NCBI GenBank assembly: GCA_017883345.1
Contig: JADGNT010000282.1
Span: 1 to 6,708, forward strand
DNA length: 6,708 nucleotides
Reading direction: 5' to 3'
Origin: Candidatus Solibacter sp.
GTDB lineage: Bacteria > Acidobacteriota > Terriglobia > Bryobacterales > Bryobacteraceae
The notes under the pieces were generated by a model. It was not told the DNA's origin. It worked only from the letters and a program-made list of their open reading frames with translations, and searched no databases. This document shows positions 1 to 6,621 of this stretch, in pieces (position 1 is the first letter of the stretch; every line of letters starts with the position of its first letter). Both the position numbers and the translations under genes were made by a program.

Positions 1-240
1 CGCTTTCGAATGCGCTGAATCAATCCAACCCAATGCCACAAAACCAAGAGACATCGGATCTTTTTCTACTGACTGCAATGTCTGAAGATCGGAAGAAGTA
101 CGTGTGATTTTCGCAGATATTTCAGCGTAGGTGTCATCTTGCTTCAGCAAGCGCTGCTTAAGGTATCCTAAGACGTCCGATGAGTCCTGGTAATAGATTT
201 TGATGGTTCCTTTCATCGGTTTGGCAAATGCGAGTTGTTC
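1..240 (-). CDS. Partial PstS-like periplasmic substrate-binding protein (fragment, runs off the window edge)
   Basis: On the minus strand, a frame different from the adjacent receptor gene stays open from about position 240 to base 1, with codons ending on bases 1-3. From an ATG at 216 it begins MKGTIKIYYQDSSDVLGYLK. Further on it has a TSSDLQTLQSVEKDPMSLGF stretch and a following VALGWID. A run of the type 'evieaVakdP.aiGfvGl.Wi', preceded by a Ser-containing ligand-loop segment, is characteristic of PstS-like phosphate-binding proteins of ABC transporters, including the Bacteroidota-type versions. That assignment rests on recalled family patterns, not a search. GC is about 45% here against about 65% immediately upstream, so this DNA does not match the rest of the window. 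No start codon of its own is convincing: the frame stays open upstream into the receptor DNA, and the ATG at 216 lies inside the protein-like stretch. Both ends are therefore missing. Confidence 0.45.
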
Positions 241-1252
241 CCATCGCGAGATAGTTGCCCAGTTCGTAGTGCGGGAAGGCGGGCTGGGACGTATCGCCCG
301 CGTTGGTCGTCGTGGAGTGGGCGATCAGGCTGGCCGAGTAAACCGTCTTCGCGGAAGCCGTGAACACGTAATCCAGCTCCGAACGGCGGGTTGTGAAGCT
401 CTGGTCGGGCGTCGTCGGGCTTGCCAGGTTGGGGAAGTACCGGGCGGAACCCAGAAAGCCGTTGGAAAGGGTGCTGGTCGACGTGATCCGGTGGCGTTCG
501 CGAAAAGGATGGTCGAGTTTGAAAATGAATCCGTCCGCCGTGTCCGTCTGGGGCGCGTTCACGAAATAGTTGTTTTGAAAGAAGGGGCCAATATCCGTGT
601 TGGGCAGCGGATAGAACTCGATCGCCTGCTGAATGGGAGCAGCCAGCTGGCTGGCGGGAATGCGGTTGCCGGGAAACGGCGTGCGCACGTACTGGAGATT
701 GGTAAGCGAGACGGGTTGGCTCGCGTCGTAGCCGGGGCTGCGTGCCGTCGTGGCGGGATCGTAGACGGGCAGGGAGATTCCGGCCTGATCGACGGTCCGG
801 GAGAAATCTCCAGTCCGTTCCAGAGCCGTCGGGATGGTGTGCAGCGATGCGCGCGAGATGCGCTCGCGGACTCCCTCGTAGGACACCATGACGAAGGTAT
901 TGTTCGAGTCGTGGATAAGGTGGGGCAGCAGCAGAGGTCCGGCCACGTTGAAGCCAAATTGGTTGCGGCGCAGCAGCGACTTATCGCCGCCGTTTTGCGT
1001 GACCTCATGGGGCACCGCGTCGAGCATGTCATTGCGGAAGTTCTCATAGACGCGGCCGTGCCACAGCAGTTTTGGCCCGGTCTTCTTCTGGGCGGCGGGC
1101 GGGCTCTCCGGACGCACGCCCCATTGGCCGGTCACCGCCTTGAACTCATCCGCAGCGCGGCTGAGCGGGTCCGACGGACGCGGCGGGGTGTCGGCGGCGC
1201 TGGCGGCGATGCACAATACGCCTGCGGCTGCGATGTAAAGAACGGCGCCCAT
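158..1252 (-). CDS. Oar-like TonB-dependent receptor barrel protein, 3'-truncated
   Basis: This is the N-terminal part of an outer-membrane beta-barrel protein of the acidobacterial Oar-like TonB-receptor type. Residues 1-20 form a signal peptide (MGAVLYIAAAGVLCIAASAA). Family landmarks follow in the usual order: HGRVYENFRND, RNQFGFNVAGPLLLP, TFVMVSYEGVRER, TIPTALERTGDFS, VYDPATT, FPGNRIPASQLA, EFYPLPNTD, and a FKLDHPFRERHR strand. Family members normally carry a carboxypeptidase-regulatory-like domain and a plug before this region. Here only about 45 residues separate the signal peptide from the barrel-like part, so both are absent. The barrel would normally run for several hundred more residues. 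Instead, residues from about 338 on (near position 240) read through foreign-looking, low-GC DNA to a TAA at 158, and the last ~27 residues resemble nothing in the family. The ATG at 1252 is the first start after an in-frame TAA at 1270-1268. The family is clear; function as a transporter is doubtful. Confidence 0.8.
   Translation of the reverse strand: MGAVLYIAAAGVLCIAASAADTPPRPSDPLSRAADEFKAVTGQWGVRPESPPAAQKKTGPKLLWHGRVYENFRNDMLDAVPHEVTQNGGDKSLLRRNQFGFNVAGPLLLPHLIHDSNNTFVMVSYEGVRERISRASLHTIPTALERTGDFSRTVDQAGISLPVYDPATTARSPGYDASQPVSLTNLQYVRTPFPGNRIPASQLAAPIQQAIEFYPLPNTDIGPFFQNNYFVNAPQTDTADGFIFKLDHPFRERHRITSTSTLSNGFLGSARYFPNLASPTTPDQSFTTRRSELDYVFTASAKTVYSASLIAHSTTTNAGDTSQPAFPHYELGNYLAMGTTRICQTDERNHQNLLPGLIGRLRIP
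231..255. other. Composition and reading-frame breakpoint
   Basis: Bases 1-240 are about 45% GC (roughly 48, 38, 50 and 42% in successive 60-base blocks). Bases 241-300 and 301-360 are both about 65%. At the same place, receptor-like protein sequence in one minus-strand frame stops and substrate-binding-protein-like sequence starts in another frame. No inverted repeat, target-site duplication or tRNA end is visible at the join. It could be a recombination or deletion endpoint or an assembly chimera. Confidence 0.6.
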
Positions 1253-1264
1253 GGTAGATGATTT

Positions 1265-1295
1265 ATTTTAACAGGCGGAAACGGGAGTCCGTCAA
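1265..1295 (-). promoter_or_regulatory. Sigma-70-type promoter of the TonB-receptor gene, very short leader
   Basis: Reading the minus strand, TTGACG (1295-1290) is followed after 19 bases by TAAAAT (1270-1265). TAAAAT is preceded by TG and one base, making an extended -10 (TGTTAAAAT). The expected transcription start lies only about 6 bases before the ATG at 1252, and no Shine-Dalgarno sequence is present, so the transcript would be nearly leaderless. The long spacer is tolerable with an extended -10. Confidence 0.5.
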
Positions 1296-1410
1296 GCTGA
1301 AGTCGGGGGTCAAACAGCCTTAGCCCGGAACCGCGGATACCATCGGCGGAACACCTCGTCCAGTTCATTATTTGAGCCTCGTCCGGGGAAGTTGTGGGTA
1401 ACTGGGGGGC
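1296..1410. other. Intergenic stretch, nothing recognised
   Basis: No RNA gene, terminator or inverted repeat of note is visible in this part of the 393-base gap between the receptor gene and the HDOD gene. One minus-strand frame ending in TGA at 1312-1310 reads NELDEVFRRWYPRFRAKAV with GC-ending codons. It has no convincing start and no family I recognise, so it may be the tail of a decayed gene or chance. Confidence 0.3.
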
Positions 1411-1536
1411 TCAGCGCTGGGGTTGAGTGAGGAAGCGGTGGAGTTTGCGGCAGGTGGCGTCGAAGGAGCGCTGGGCTTCCTCCGAGCCGTTGCGGTTTAT
1501 TGTGGAGGTCTTCGCCTTCGCCAGCATCCGTGCCAT
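1411..1536 (-). CDS. Doubtful 41-residue hypothetical ORF
   Basis: The minus strand carries an ATG (1536-1534) to TGA (1413-1411) frame encoding a basic, mostly hydrophilic 41-residue peptide. It begins MARMLAKAKTSTINRNGSEE and ends in FDATCRKLHRFLTQPQR. About four in five codons end in G or C, as in the real genes of this window, which argues for present or past coding. A GTG at 1548 would add four residues. There is no Shine-Dalgarno sequence, and the ATG sits in a CCATGG palindrome shared with the start of the oppositely oriented transposase remnant. I do not recognise a family. It could be a small real protein or the C-terminal tail of a gene cut by the ISL3 insertion. Confidence 0.25.
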   Translation of the reverse strand: MARMLAKAKTSTINRNGSEEAQRSFDATCRKLHRFLTQPQR

Positions 1537-1645
1537 GGAACTGCTCACGATTCTAAACCACTGCTATCGTCAACGGGGATTCGTCTACCGACACGCCCGC
1601 TTCAGCCCCGATAAGAAAACCATCCTAGTGGGGGCTAGGCCAAGG
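1535..1645 (+). pseudogene. ISL3-family transposase, 5' remnant only
   Basis: A plus-strand frame from an ATG at 1535 encodes MELLTILNHCYRQRGFVYRH, then ARFSPDKKTILV and a short xxRPR. This matches the typical amino terminus of ISL3-type transposases of soil bacteria, 'xxLxTILNrxxxxkGFVYxxaRF...i.VevrPR'. There the next element would be the zinc-finger CxxC...C segment, and the full protein is about 400 or more residues. Here only about 37 residues survive. The frame then runs on as antisense of the HDOD gene, with no CxxC. I found no terminal inverted repeat or target duplication on the left side. The remnant stops right where the HDOD gene's stop codon lies, so an insertion and a later deletion probably shaped this junction. 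The family assignment is from recalled patterns. Confidence 0.55.
1608..1640 (-). terminator. Weak candidate rho-independent terminator after the HDOD gene
   Basis: Just past the HDOD stop codon, the minus strand can form CCTAG-CCCCCA-CTAGG (1639-1624), a perfect 5-bp stem with a 6-base loop, followed by ATGGTTTTCTTAT. Stem and T-tract are both short, and three bases separate them. An alternative longer pairing, AGCCCC with GGGGCT downstream, competes with it. Confidence 0.3.
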
Positions 1646-1653
1646 CTAGGCCA
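1633..1653. repeat. 10-bp tandem-like direct repeat (GGCTAGGCCA) across the HDOD stop codon
   Basis: GGCTAGGCCA occurs at 1633-1642 and again at 1644-1653, a period of 11 bases. The second copy contains the HDOD stop codon (TAG on the minus strand, 1648-1646). The repeat lies exactly where the transposase remnant ends, so it may be a scar of insertion or deletion, or replication slippage. Confidence 0.5.
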
Positions 1654-2812
1654 CGGCCTGCAAGGCGCGCAGGGTGGAATCCCGACTGGCCATTTCCATG
1701 AGAGTTTCGAGCGCGAGGCCGACTCGCGCCAGGCAGGCTTCGACGCGTCCGAAGGAGGGGAGATCCTCATCCCGCCCGGACCAGAACTCCGCCAGATACG
1801 CCAGCGACGCCAGCTTCGATGGGGAGCGCTCGGGCTGATGATGGAAGCGCACGGCGTCGATGAACTCCTGCGGGAAGTGCCACCGCGCAATCAGTCCGGC
1901 GCCGATCTCGCCATGATCGCGCCCCAGCAACAAGCGCTCGACATACGTGGCGGGGCAGCCACTGGCGACCAGGTTGCGATACGTCACCAGCGTCTCCCGT
2001 GGCAGGAATTGCACCGCCACGGCGCCTATGTCGTGCACCAAACCGAGCACCAGCCCTTCCTCCGGACTGAGCAAACCGGTGTGGGCGGCGAGGGCCGCGC
2101 AGAGCGAGGCCGACATCAGCGAATGGCTCCAGATGGGCCCCAGACCAGCGGACGTAAACAGCGGGCGCATGGCGGCGGCGAGCATGACCTTACGCGCCTC
2201 GATGACGCCGATGGAGGCGATGGCGCGGCCGACCGTGGAGGCCCTCTGGGCGCGGCCATAGGGCGCGTAATTGGCCACGCCCAACAGGCTGCCGGCGAGG
2301 ACCGGATCGCGCAGGGCGATGGCTTCCAGTTCGCGGATTTCGTACTCGCGCGGCGCGCGCAGGGTGCGGCAGACGAGGCGTGCCGTGCCGGCTTCGACGG
2401 GCAGTTTGAGTACGCCGGGAAACTCGCGGCACCGCATCTCCCGCAGGTACTCCAGCAGAGCAGGGTCGAATCCCTCGAAAGCCGCAAAACTCCGGATCTC
2501 CTCGAGGATGGTCGCGACCTCTTTGTATTCGAACTCGAGCGCTTCCAACTGCTCGTCCACGAGATTACAGACCTGGACGATATCGGCAATTCCGCGGGCA
2601 TCGCCGCCGGCCACCACCTGCCAGGCGAGCCGGCCCAACCCGCTCGAATGGCGGAGCGGCTCGAGCGAATGATGCAGCAGGGCGGTTTGCGCGAGTGGCT
2701 GCGCGGCGACCCCGGCACGGCGGCCGAGTTCGACCGCCAGGGCCGCAGTACGTCTGCAATGCACCTGTTCGGCGGAATGGTTGAGGCTCATCGGGTTAGT
2801 ACTATTTGGCAC
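1646..2812 (-). CDS. HDOD-domain signalling protein with a degenerate N-terminal HD-like region
   Basis: Residues about 130-330 form an HDOD domain, a family of usually non-catalytic HD-superfamily modules in bacterial signalling and stress control. Landmarks are PVLAGSLLGVANYAPYG (170-186), VGRAIASIGVIEARKV (194-209), a conserved His in WSH (230), the HDIG motif (260-263), and DHGEIGAGLIARWHFPQEF (299-317) followed by HHQPE (324-328). A C-terminal helical tail follows. Residues 12-50 look like the start of a second HD domain, with an 'HSxxV...' opening and LLHHS where LLHD would be expected, so the metal-binding Asp is missing. The longest frame starts at a GTG (2812). An ATG at 2791 (residue 8) is equally plausible, better matches the HD-like beginning, and neither start has a clear ribosome site. 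The gene lies 128 bases downstream of the sensor kinase on the same strand. Its role is probably regulatory protein contact; no output domain (GGDEF, EAL, kinase) is present. Confidence 0.85.
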   Translation of the reverse strand: MPNSTNPMSLNHSAEQVHCRRTAALAVELGRRAGVAAQPLAQTALLHHSLEPLRHSSGLGRLAWQVVAGGDARGIADIVQVCNLVDEQLEALEFEYKEVATILEEIRSFAAFEGFDPALLEYLREMRCREFPGVLKLPVEAGTARLVCRTLRAPREYEIRELEAIALRDPVLAGSLLGVANYAPYGRAQRASTVGRAIASIGVIEARKVMLAAAMRPLFTSAGLGPIWSHSLMSASLCAALAAHTGLLSPEEGLVLGLVHDIGAVAVQFLPRETLVTYRNLVASGCPATYVERLLLGRDHGEIGAGLIARWHFPQEFIDAVRFHHQPERSPSKLASLAYLAEFWSGRDEDLPSFGRVEACLARVGLALETLMEMASRDSTLRALQAVA

Positions 2813-2832
2813 TAAGAGCGGTCCCGCGTCAA
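2803..2832 (-). promoter_or_regulatory. Possible weak promoter for the HDOD gene
   Basis: The minus strand has TTGACG (2832-2827), the same -35 hexamer as the receptor-gene promoter, with a poor -10 candidate CAAATA about 18 bases on (2808-2803). If it is used, transcription would begin downstream of the GTG at 2812, favouring the ATG at 2791 as translation start. The -10 match is weak. Confidence 0.25.
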
Positions 2833-2840
2833 GGTTCAGA

Positions 2841-2875
2841 TGGCGCTCTAAGGCTTTGTTCTTGGCGCTTTAAGG
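2841..2875. promoter_or_regulatory. Candidate operator: direct repeat TGGCGCTYTAAGG, 22-bp period
   Basis: TGGCGCTCTAAGG (2841-2853) and TGGCGCTTTAAGG (2863-2875) match at 12 of 13 positions, with starts exactly 22 bp apart, about two helical turns. They lie just upstream of the TTGACG element of the HDOD gene, where an activator would bind. The arrangement is typical of sites for a dimeric regulator such as a response regulator, but no binding protein is encoded in the window. Confidence 0.45.
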
Positions 2876-2913
2876 GGGGCGCGGGGGGCGGGGAGCGGTG
2901 TGTTCGCGACGAA

Positions 2914-2939
2914 GCCGGCGCCGGGGTCAAACCGCCGGC
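2914..2939 (-). terminator. GC-rich hairpin after the kinase stop codon, no T-tract
   Basis: GCCGGCG (2914-2920) and CGCCGGC (2933-2939) form a perfect 7-bp stem around a 12-base loop, starting two bases past the kinase stop codon on the minus strand. The following bases (TTCGTCGCG) are not T-rich, so intrinsic termination is doubtful. The hairpin could stabilise the mRNA 3' end or simply result from the tandem duplication here. Confidence 0.25.
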
Positions 2940-2947
2940 GTCAAACC
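2920..2947. repeat. 14-bp tandem duplication covering the kinase stop codon
   Basis: Reading the minus strand, GGTTTGACGCCGGC (2947-2934) is followed directly by GGTTTGACCCCGGC (2933-2920), identical at 13 of 14 positions. The first copy contains the last valine codon's end and the TGA stop of the kinase. The second copy lies wholly outside the gene. Confidence 0.6.
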
Positions 2948-5900
2948 ACGAGGTAGGCGCGTGACTTTTCGATCATCCTCGCCAGCACCTGGAGATCGAC
3001 GGGCTTGGAGAGATAGTCGTCGAAACCGGAGCGGAGGCAGTGTTCGCGATCGTCCCGCATGGCGTGAGCGGTCATGGCGATGATCGGGGTATGGCGGCCG
3101 AAGGGGAATTCGGCTTGGCGGATGCGAGCCGTGGCTTGGAAGCCGTCCATCTCAGGCATCTGGAGATCCATCAGGATGAGATCGAAGCTTTGGGCGGCCG
3201 CGGCTTCGACGGCGCGCAGTCCGTTGCCGGCCACCAGGAGGGAGTGGCCCATCTTCCCGATGGCGTGCTGGGCGAGTTTCTGGTTGACGACGTTATCCTC
3301 GGCCAGCAGGATGCGCAGCGGCGCGGCAGAGGGGGCGGCGGCCGGTTCCGCCGGCTGTTTTTCGGGGGGCTGTGGGGATTGGTCTTCGCACCGATCGAAG
3401 CTGGCGGTGAAGTGAAAGGCGCTGCCGCTGCCGGGAGCGCTCTCCACCCAGATTCGCCCCTGCATCAGCTCGACGAGTTTGGAGCAGATGGCAAGCCCGA
3501 GACCGGTACCGCCCTGGCGGCGGGAGGCCCCATCGGCTTGAGCGAATGACTGAAAGATTCGTTCCTGGGTCTCGCGGGCGATCCCGATGCCGGTGTCGCG
3601 CACGACGAAATGCAGGGTAACGCCGGGGCCCCGGTCGAGCGAGACATCGAGAGAGACTTCGCCCTGCTCGGTAAACTTCATGGCATTGCCCAGCAGATTG
3701 ATCAGGATCTGACGCAGCCGGTCGACGTCACCGGCAAGCATGCGGGGCACTTCGGGAGCGATTTCGCAACTCAGCGAGAGGGACTTCTCCCGCGCCTTCC
3801 AGGTGAATACGGCGAGCGCGCCGGTGACGCATTCGTGCAGACAGAAGGGCTCGTGGGACAGTTCCATCTTGCCGGCTTCGATCTTGGAGAAATCGAGTAT
3901 GTCGTTGACGATCACCAGGAGGGACTCGGCGGAATCGCGCACGGTGGAGATGTAGTCGCGCTGCTCTGCGTCCAGATCGGTATGGAGCACCAGTTGGGTC
4001 ATGCCGATCACGCCGTTCATCGGCGTGCGGATTTCGTGGCTCATGTTGGCCAGAAACTGGCTTTTCAGTCGCGAGGCTTCCCGCGCCTGGCGAAGCAGTT
4101 CTTCAATTTCCTGTTTCTGACGCTCCACGACGTTCTGCTGGAACTGGAGTTCGCTGGTACGCTCGCGAACGGCGCTTTCCAGCCGCCTGCGTTCGTAGCG
4201 AACGCGATCAATGCGGGAGCGCACCACCAGCCCGATGAAAAGTGCGCACGCGCCGGCCGCCAGGGAGCGAAACCACCAGGAGGCCCACCAGGGGGGCACG
4301 ATGCGGAAGGAGACCGCGGCCGGGACCGGACTCCAGGGGCCGTTGGCATGGCCCGCCGCGACTTGGAAGCGATAGGAGCCAGGCGGCAGGCTGGAGTACT
4401 GGGCCTCGCGCTGCGCGGTCTCCATCCACCGGTCGTCCAGGCCTTCGAGGCGGTAGCGGAAACGAATGTTCTTCTCGCTGAGAAAACTGAGTCCGGCGAA
4501 GGTCACCACGAAATCGTGATCGCGAAAAGGGATCTCGGAATGGACTTCGGGATCGCCGGGACGGTCGCCAAAGCGCATCGCGGTGACGACCACAGGCGGC
4601 GCCATGCGGGGAGCGGCCCGGTCGCTGGGTCGGTAGCGCGAAAGTCCTCTCAGTGTGCCGATCCAGACCGTGCCATCGGGTTCGGCGAGGAACGCGTTGG
4701 CGGCGCAATCGTCCCATGACAGGCCGTCTTCATGGTTGTAGACCGTCCAGCCGGCGGTGGAGCGCACGGCTACGCCGTTATCCGTGCCGGTCCACAACCG
4801 GCGACGCGCGTCGAGGCCGAGGAAAAGAATATAGTCGGAGGGCAATCCGTCGCGTTTGGTGAAGTGGCTGACCTGTACCCCGACCCGACCGAACGAGAGG
4901 CGGGAAACGCCCAGCGGCTCGCGATATCCCACCCAGATCGCGCCATCGTCCGTCTCAGCGATGTGGGTGACGCCGTCGGCCTTGAGTCCGTCGGCCGTGG
5001 TGAACCGGACCCAGTTTCCGGAGTCGAATCGAAACAGGCCTTGCGTACTGCCCACCCATACCCGGCCCTCGCGGTCGGTGAGGAAGCGATAGAACATGGT
5101 GTGCGGGGTGGTCCCCGGCGGCAACTGGCGCTCAAGGCGCAGATTGGGTTGCAGGGAATTGCTGCGAAACAGGCCTTCGCTGGTGCTGGCCCACAGCCGG
5201 TTTTCGAGGTCCAGATGCAAGGCGATGATGCGATCGTCCTCCAATCCGGCGGCCTTGGCAAAAGTGCGAATCTTGCCGCCCTTCGGATCGATGCGCGAAA
5301 CGCCGCCGGGCAAACAGGCGGCCCAGATGGCGCCGTCCGGGGCGATGACCAGACCCTTGACCTTGTCGCCTCCCAGCCCGTTGCGAGTGGTCAGGATTTG
5401 AGGGGGCTTATGGTCTGGCAGGCGGACCAGACCGTTATCGGTACCAAGCCACATGGTCCCGGCCTTATCGCGGCGCACCGCCCAGACGATGTCATTGCCG
5501 AGCCCGTCGGCGATGGTCCAATTGGTCCATTCATCGGACCCCGGCCAGCGCGCCACGCCGCTACCCCAAAGGCCAAGCCAGATCGACCCTTCGCGGTCTT
5601 GCAGGATGGCAGTCACGGTTTCCGATTGCAGTCCCTGCGCGATACCCGTCAATTCCCAGCGCCCCGCGATGCGCCGGGCAAGACCGCGATCGGTAGAGAC
5701 CAGCATACGGTAATGACGATCTTCGGCCAGGCTGAGCGCGCTGTTGCTGGACTGCGGCAGGTCCCGGTCGCGGGCCTGGAACCGCGCGTCGCCGCGTGGC
5801 AGTACATAGAGGTGGCTCGGCCCACGTACCCACAGGTCTCCGGCGCGATCGCGCAGCATGACGCCCCAGCGCTCCGGAGGCAGGCCGTAGGTCTGGTCGA

Positions 5901-6477
5901 ACACGCGCACGCGGCCGTGATCGAGGAGGCAGAGTTGGAGCCCGCAGTTGAACCAGACGTCGCCGTTGGGCTCCGCCAAAATGCCGTTCACCTGATCGTG
6001 CGGCGTATTGGGCGCGAGCGCGAATTCCGGTGCGCCGCCGCCGGGTGGAACCGCGCCAACCAGCAACCCCCGGTCGAATCCCAGATACACCTTGCCATCG
6101 GCGCCGATATCGAGCGCGCGCAAGTCCTGCCCGGCGGCTCCGGTTTCGACTACCTGGAAGGAGCCCTTCCGGAAGCGCGCCAAGCCGCGGCCGGTGACCG
6201 CCCAAAGGGCGCCGTCCGGACCCTCCTCGATACATCGCACGGTGGCGCTGGGCAAGCCCTCTTCCACGCCAAACCTCTGAAAACGCGCGCCATCGTAGCG
6301 GAAGAGCCCGTTGCTGGTTCCCACCCAGAGAAACCCGGCGCGGTCCTGCAGCAGCCGGCTGACCGCGGTATTCAGCCCGTCGTCGGGACCGAAATGGCGA
6401 AATCGGTACCTCTCGGCGGACGCATCGGCCGCTGCCAGCAGGAAAGCGAACCACAGAGATAGAGCGCGTAACGCCAC
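2941..6477 (-). CDS. Hybrid sensor histidine kinase with 14-bladed periplasmic propeller, Y_Y_Y, HisKA, HATPase and receiver
   Basis: A membrane hybrid two-component sensor of the class also seen in Bacteroides HTCS regulators. Residues 1-21 are a signal peptide. Blades with Reg_prop-type 'D..G.lWvGt..Gl.r' strands centre near residues 51, 91, 131, 174, 215, 258, 299, 342, 384, 428, 473, 514, 561 and 604. That makes 14, fitting two seven-bladed propellers. A Y_Y_Y domain (about 668-728) ends in IVPPWW, one membrane helix spans about 733-752, and a charged, coiled-coil-like linker runs to about 805. HisKA has SHEIRTP with His814. HATPase has Asn931, DTGIG (961-965) and GGTGLGL (989-995). After a Pro/Ala linker, the receiver (1054-1170) has Asp1061, phospho-acceptor Asp1104, Thr1136 and Lys1158, all intact. 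No AraC-type DNA-binding domain follows, so the output partner is elsewhere. The start is GTG, and an AGGGG lies only 2 bases before it. The ligand is unknown; relatives sense glycans. Confidence 0.95.
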   Translation of the reverse strand: MALRALSLWFAFLLAAADASAERYRFRHFGPDDGLNTAVSRLLQDRAGFLWVGTSNGLFRYDGARFQRFGVEEGLPSATVRCIEEGPDGALWAVTGRGLARFRKGSFQVVETGAAGQDLRALDIGADGKVYLGFDRGLLVGAVPPGGGAPEFALAPNTPHDQVNGILAEPNGDVWFNCGLQLCLLDHGRVRVFDQTYGLPPERWGVMLRDRAGDLWVRGPSHLYVLPRGDARFQARDRDLPQSSNSALSLAEDRHYRMLVSTDRGLARRIAGRWELTGIAQGLQSETVTAILQDREGSIWLGLWGSGVARWPGSDEWTNWTIADGLGNDIVWAVRRDKAGTMWLGTDNGLVRLPDHKPPQILTTRNGLGGDKVKGLVIAPDGAIWAACLPGGVSRIDPKGGKIRTFAKAAGLEDDRIIALHLDLENRLWASTSEGLFRSNSLQPNLRLERQLPPGTTPHTMFYRFLTDREGRVWVGSTQGLFRFDSGNWVRFTTADGLKADGVTHIAETDDGAIWVGYREPLGVSRLSFGRVGVQVSHFTKRDGLPSDYILFLGLDARRRLWTGTDNGVAVRSTAGWTVYNHEDGLSWDDCAANAFLAEPDGTVWIGTLRGLSRYRPSDRAAPRMAPPVVVTAMRFGDRPGDPEVHSEIPFRDHDFVVTFAGLSFLSEKNIRFRYRLEGLDDRWMETAQREAQYSSLPPGSYRFQVAAGHANGPWSPVPAAVSFRIVPPWWASWWFRSLAAGACALFIGLVVRSRIDRVRYERRRLESAVRERTSELQFQQNVVERQKQEIEELLRQAREASRLKSQFLANMSHEIRTPMNGVIGMTQLVLHTDLDAEQRDYISTVRDSAESLLVIVNDILDFSKIEAGKMELSHEPFCLHECVTGALAVFTWKAREKSLSLSCEIAPEVPRMLAGDVDRLRQILINLLGNAMKFTEQGEVSLDVSLDRGPGVTLHFVVRDTGIGIARETQERIFQSFAQADGASRRQGGTGLGLAICSKLVELMQGRIWVESAPGSGSAFHFTASFDRCEDQSPQPPEKQPAEPAAAPSAAPLRILLAEDNVVNQKLAQHAIGKMGHSLLVAGNGLRAVEAAAAQSFDLILMDLQMPEMDGFQATARIRQAEFPFGRHTPIIAMTAHAMRDDREHCLRSGFDDYLSKPVDLQVLARMIEKSRAYLVV

Positions 6478-6508
6478 TGCCCCTGTTATCGGCCGAACGG
6501 AGGGAAAC

Positions 6509-6514
6509 TTTATA
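6509..6514 (-). promoter_or_regulatory. Candidate -10 element of the kinase gene
   Basis: TATAAA (6514-6509, minus strand) lies in otherwise GC-rich DNA 31 bases before the GTG start, giving a leader of about 25 bases. No good -35 hexamer stands 16-18 bases upstream, so an activator or another sigma factor may be needed. Confidence 0.35.
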
Positions 6515-6621
6515 GCTGGCGCTCCGACCTTCGAAGCGGACGCACAAGGGAGGGCCTCCCCGGGAAAACAGATTGGCGCGGGCTGGGAGTCGAAAAACCA
6601 CCGCGGGGGGTGGGCTCCGAA

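Noticed and set aside
141..156. AGCAAGCGCTGCTT partial palindrome near the breakpoint
   Set aside because: It lies within the PstS-like reading frame, is short and is not at the junction itself.
200..1261. Plus-strand open frame of 353 codons opposite the receptor gene
   Set aside because: Antisense of a recognisable receptor; composition is low-complexity Arg/Gly/Val with no family features.
1427..2815. Plus-strand open frame of 462 codons
   Set aside because: Only the segment from 1535 to about 1645 resembles a protein (transposase start); the rest is antisense of the HDOD gene.
2805..2830. Possible sigma-54 -24/-12 site near TTGGCAC
   Set aside because: The matching GC element at -12 spacing is absent.
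4732..6462. Long plus-strand open frame opposite the kinase (576 codons), with similar ones at 3610-4719 and 3040-3549
   Set aside because: Antisense shadows. The translations are rich in Arg, Gly, Ala and His with no domain, while the minus strand encodes an unmistakable kinase over the same bases.
6548..6560. Palindrome GGGAGGGCCTCCC upstream of the kinase -10
   Set aside because: A 5-bp-arm inverted repeat is expected by chance in such GC-rich DNA, and nothing else marks it as an operator.
5561..6601. Minus-strand frame of 346 codons overlapping the kinase 5' end
   Set aside because: Out-of-frame shadow of the propeller region, Arg-rich with no domain.
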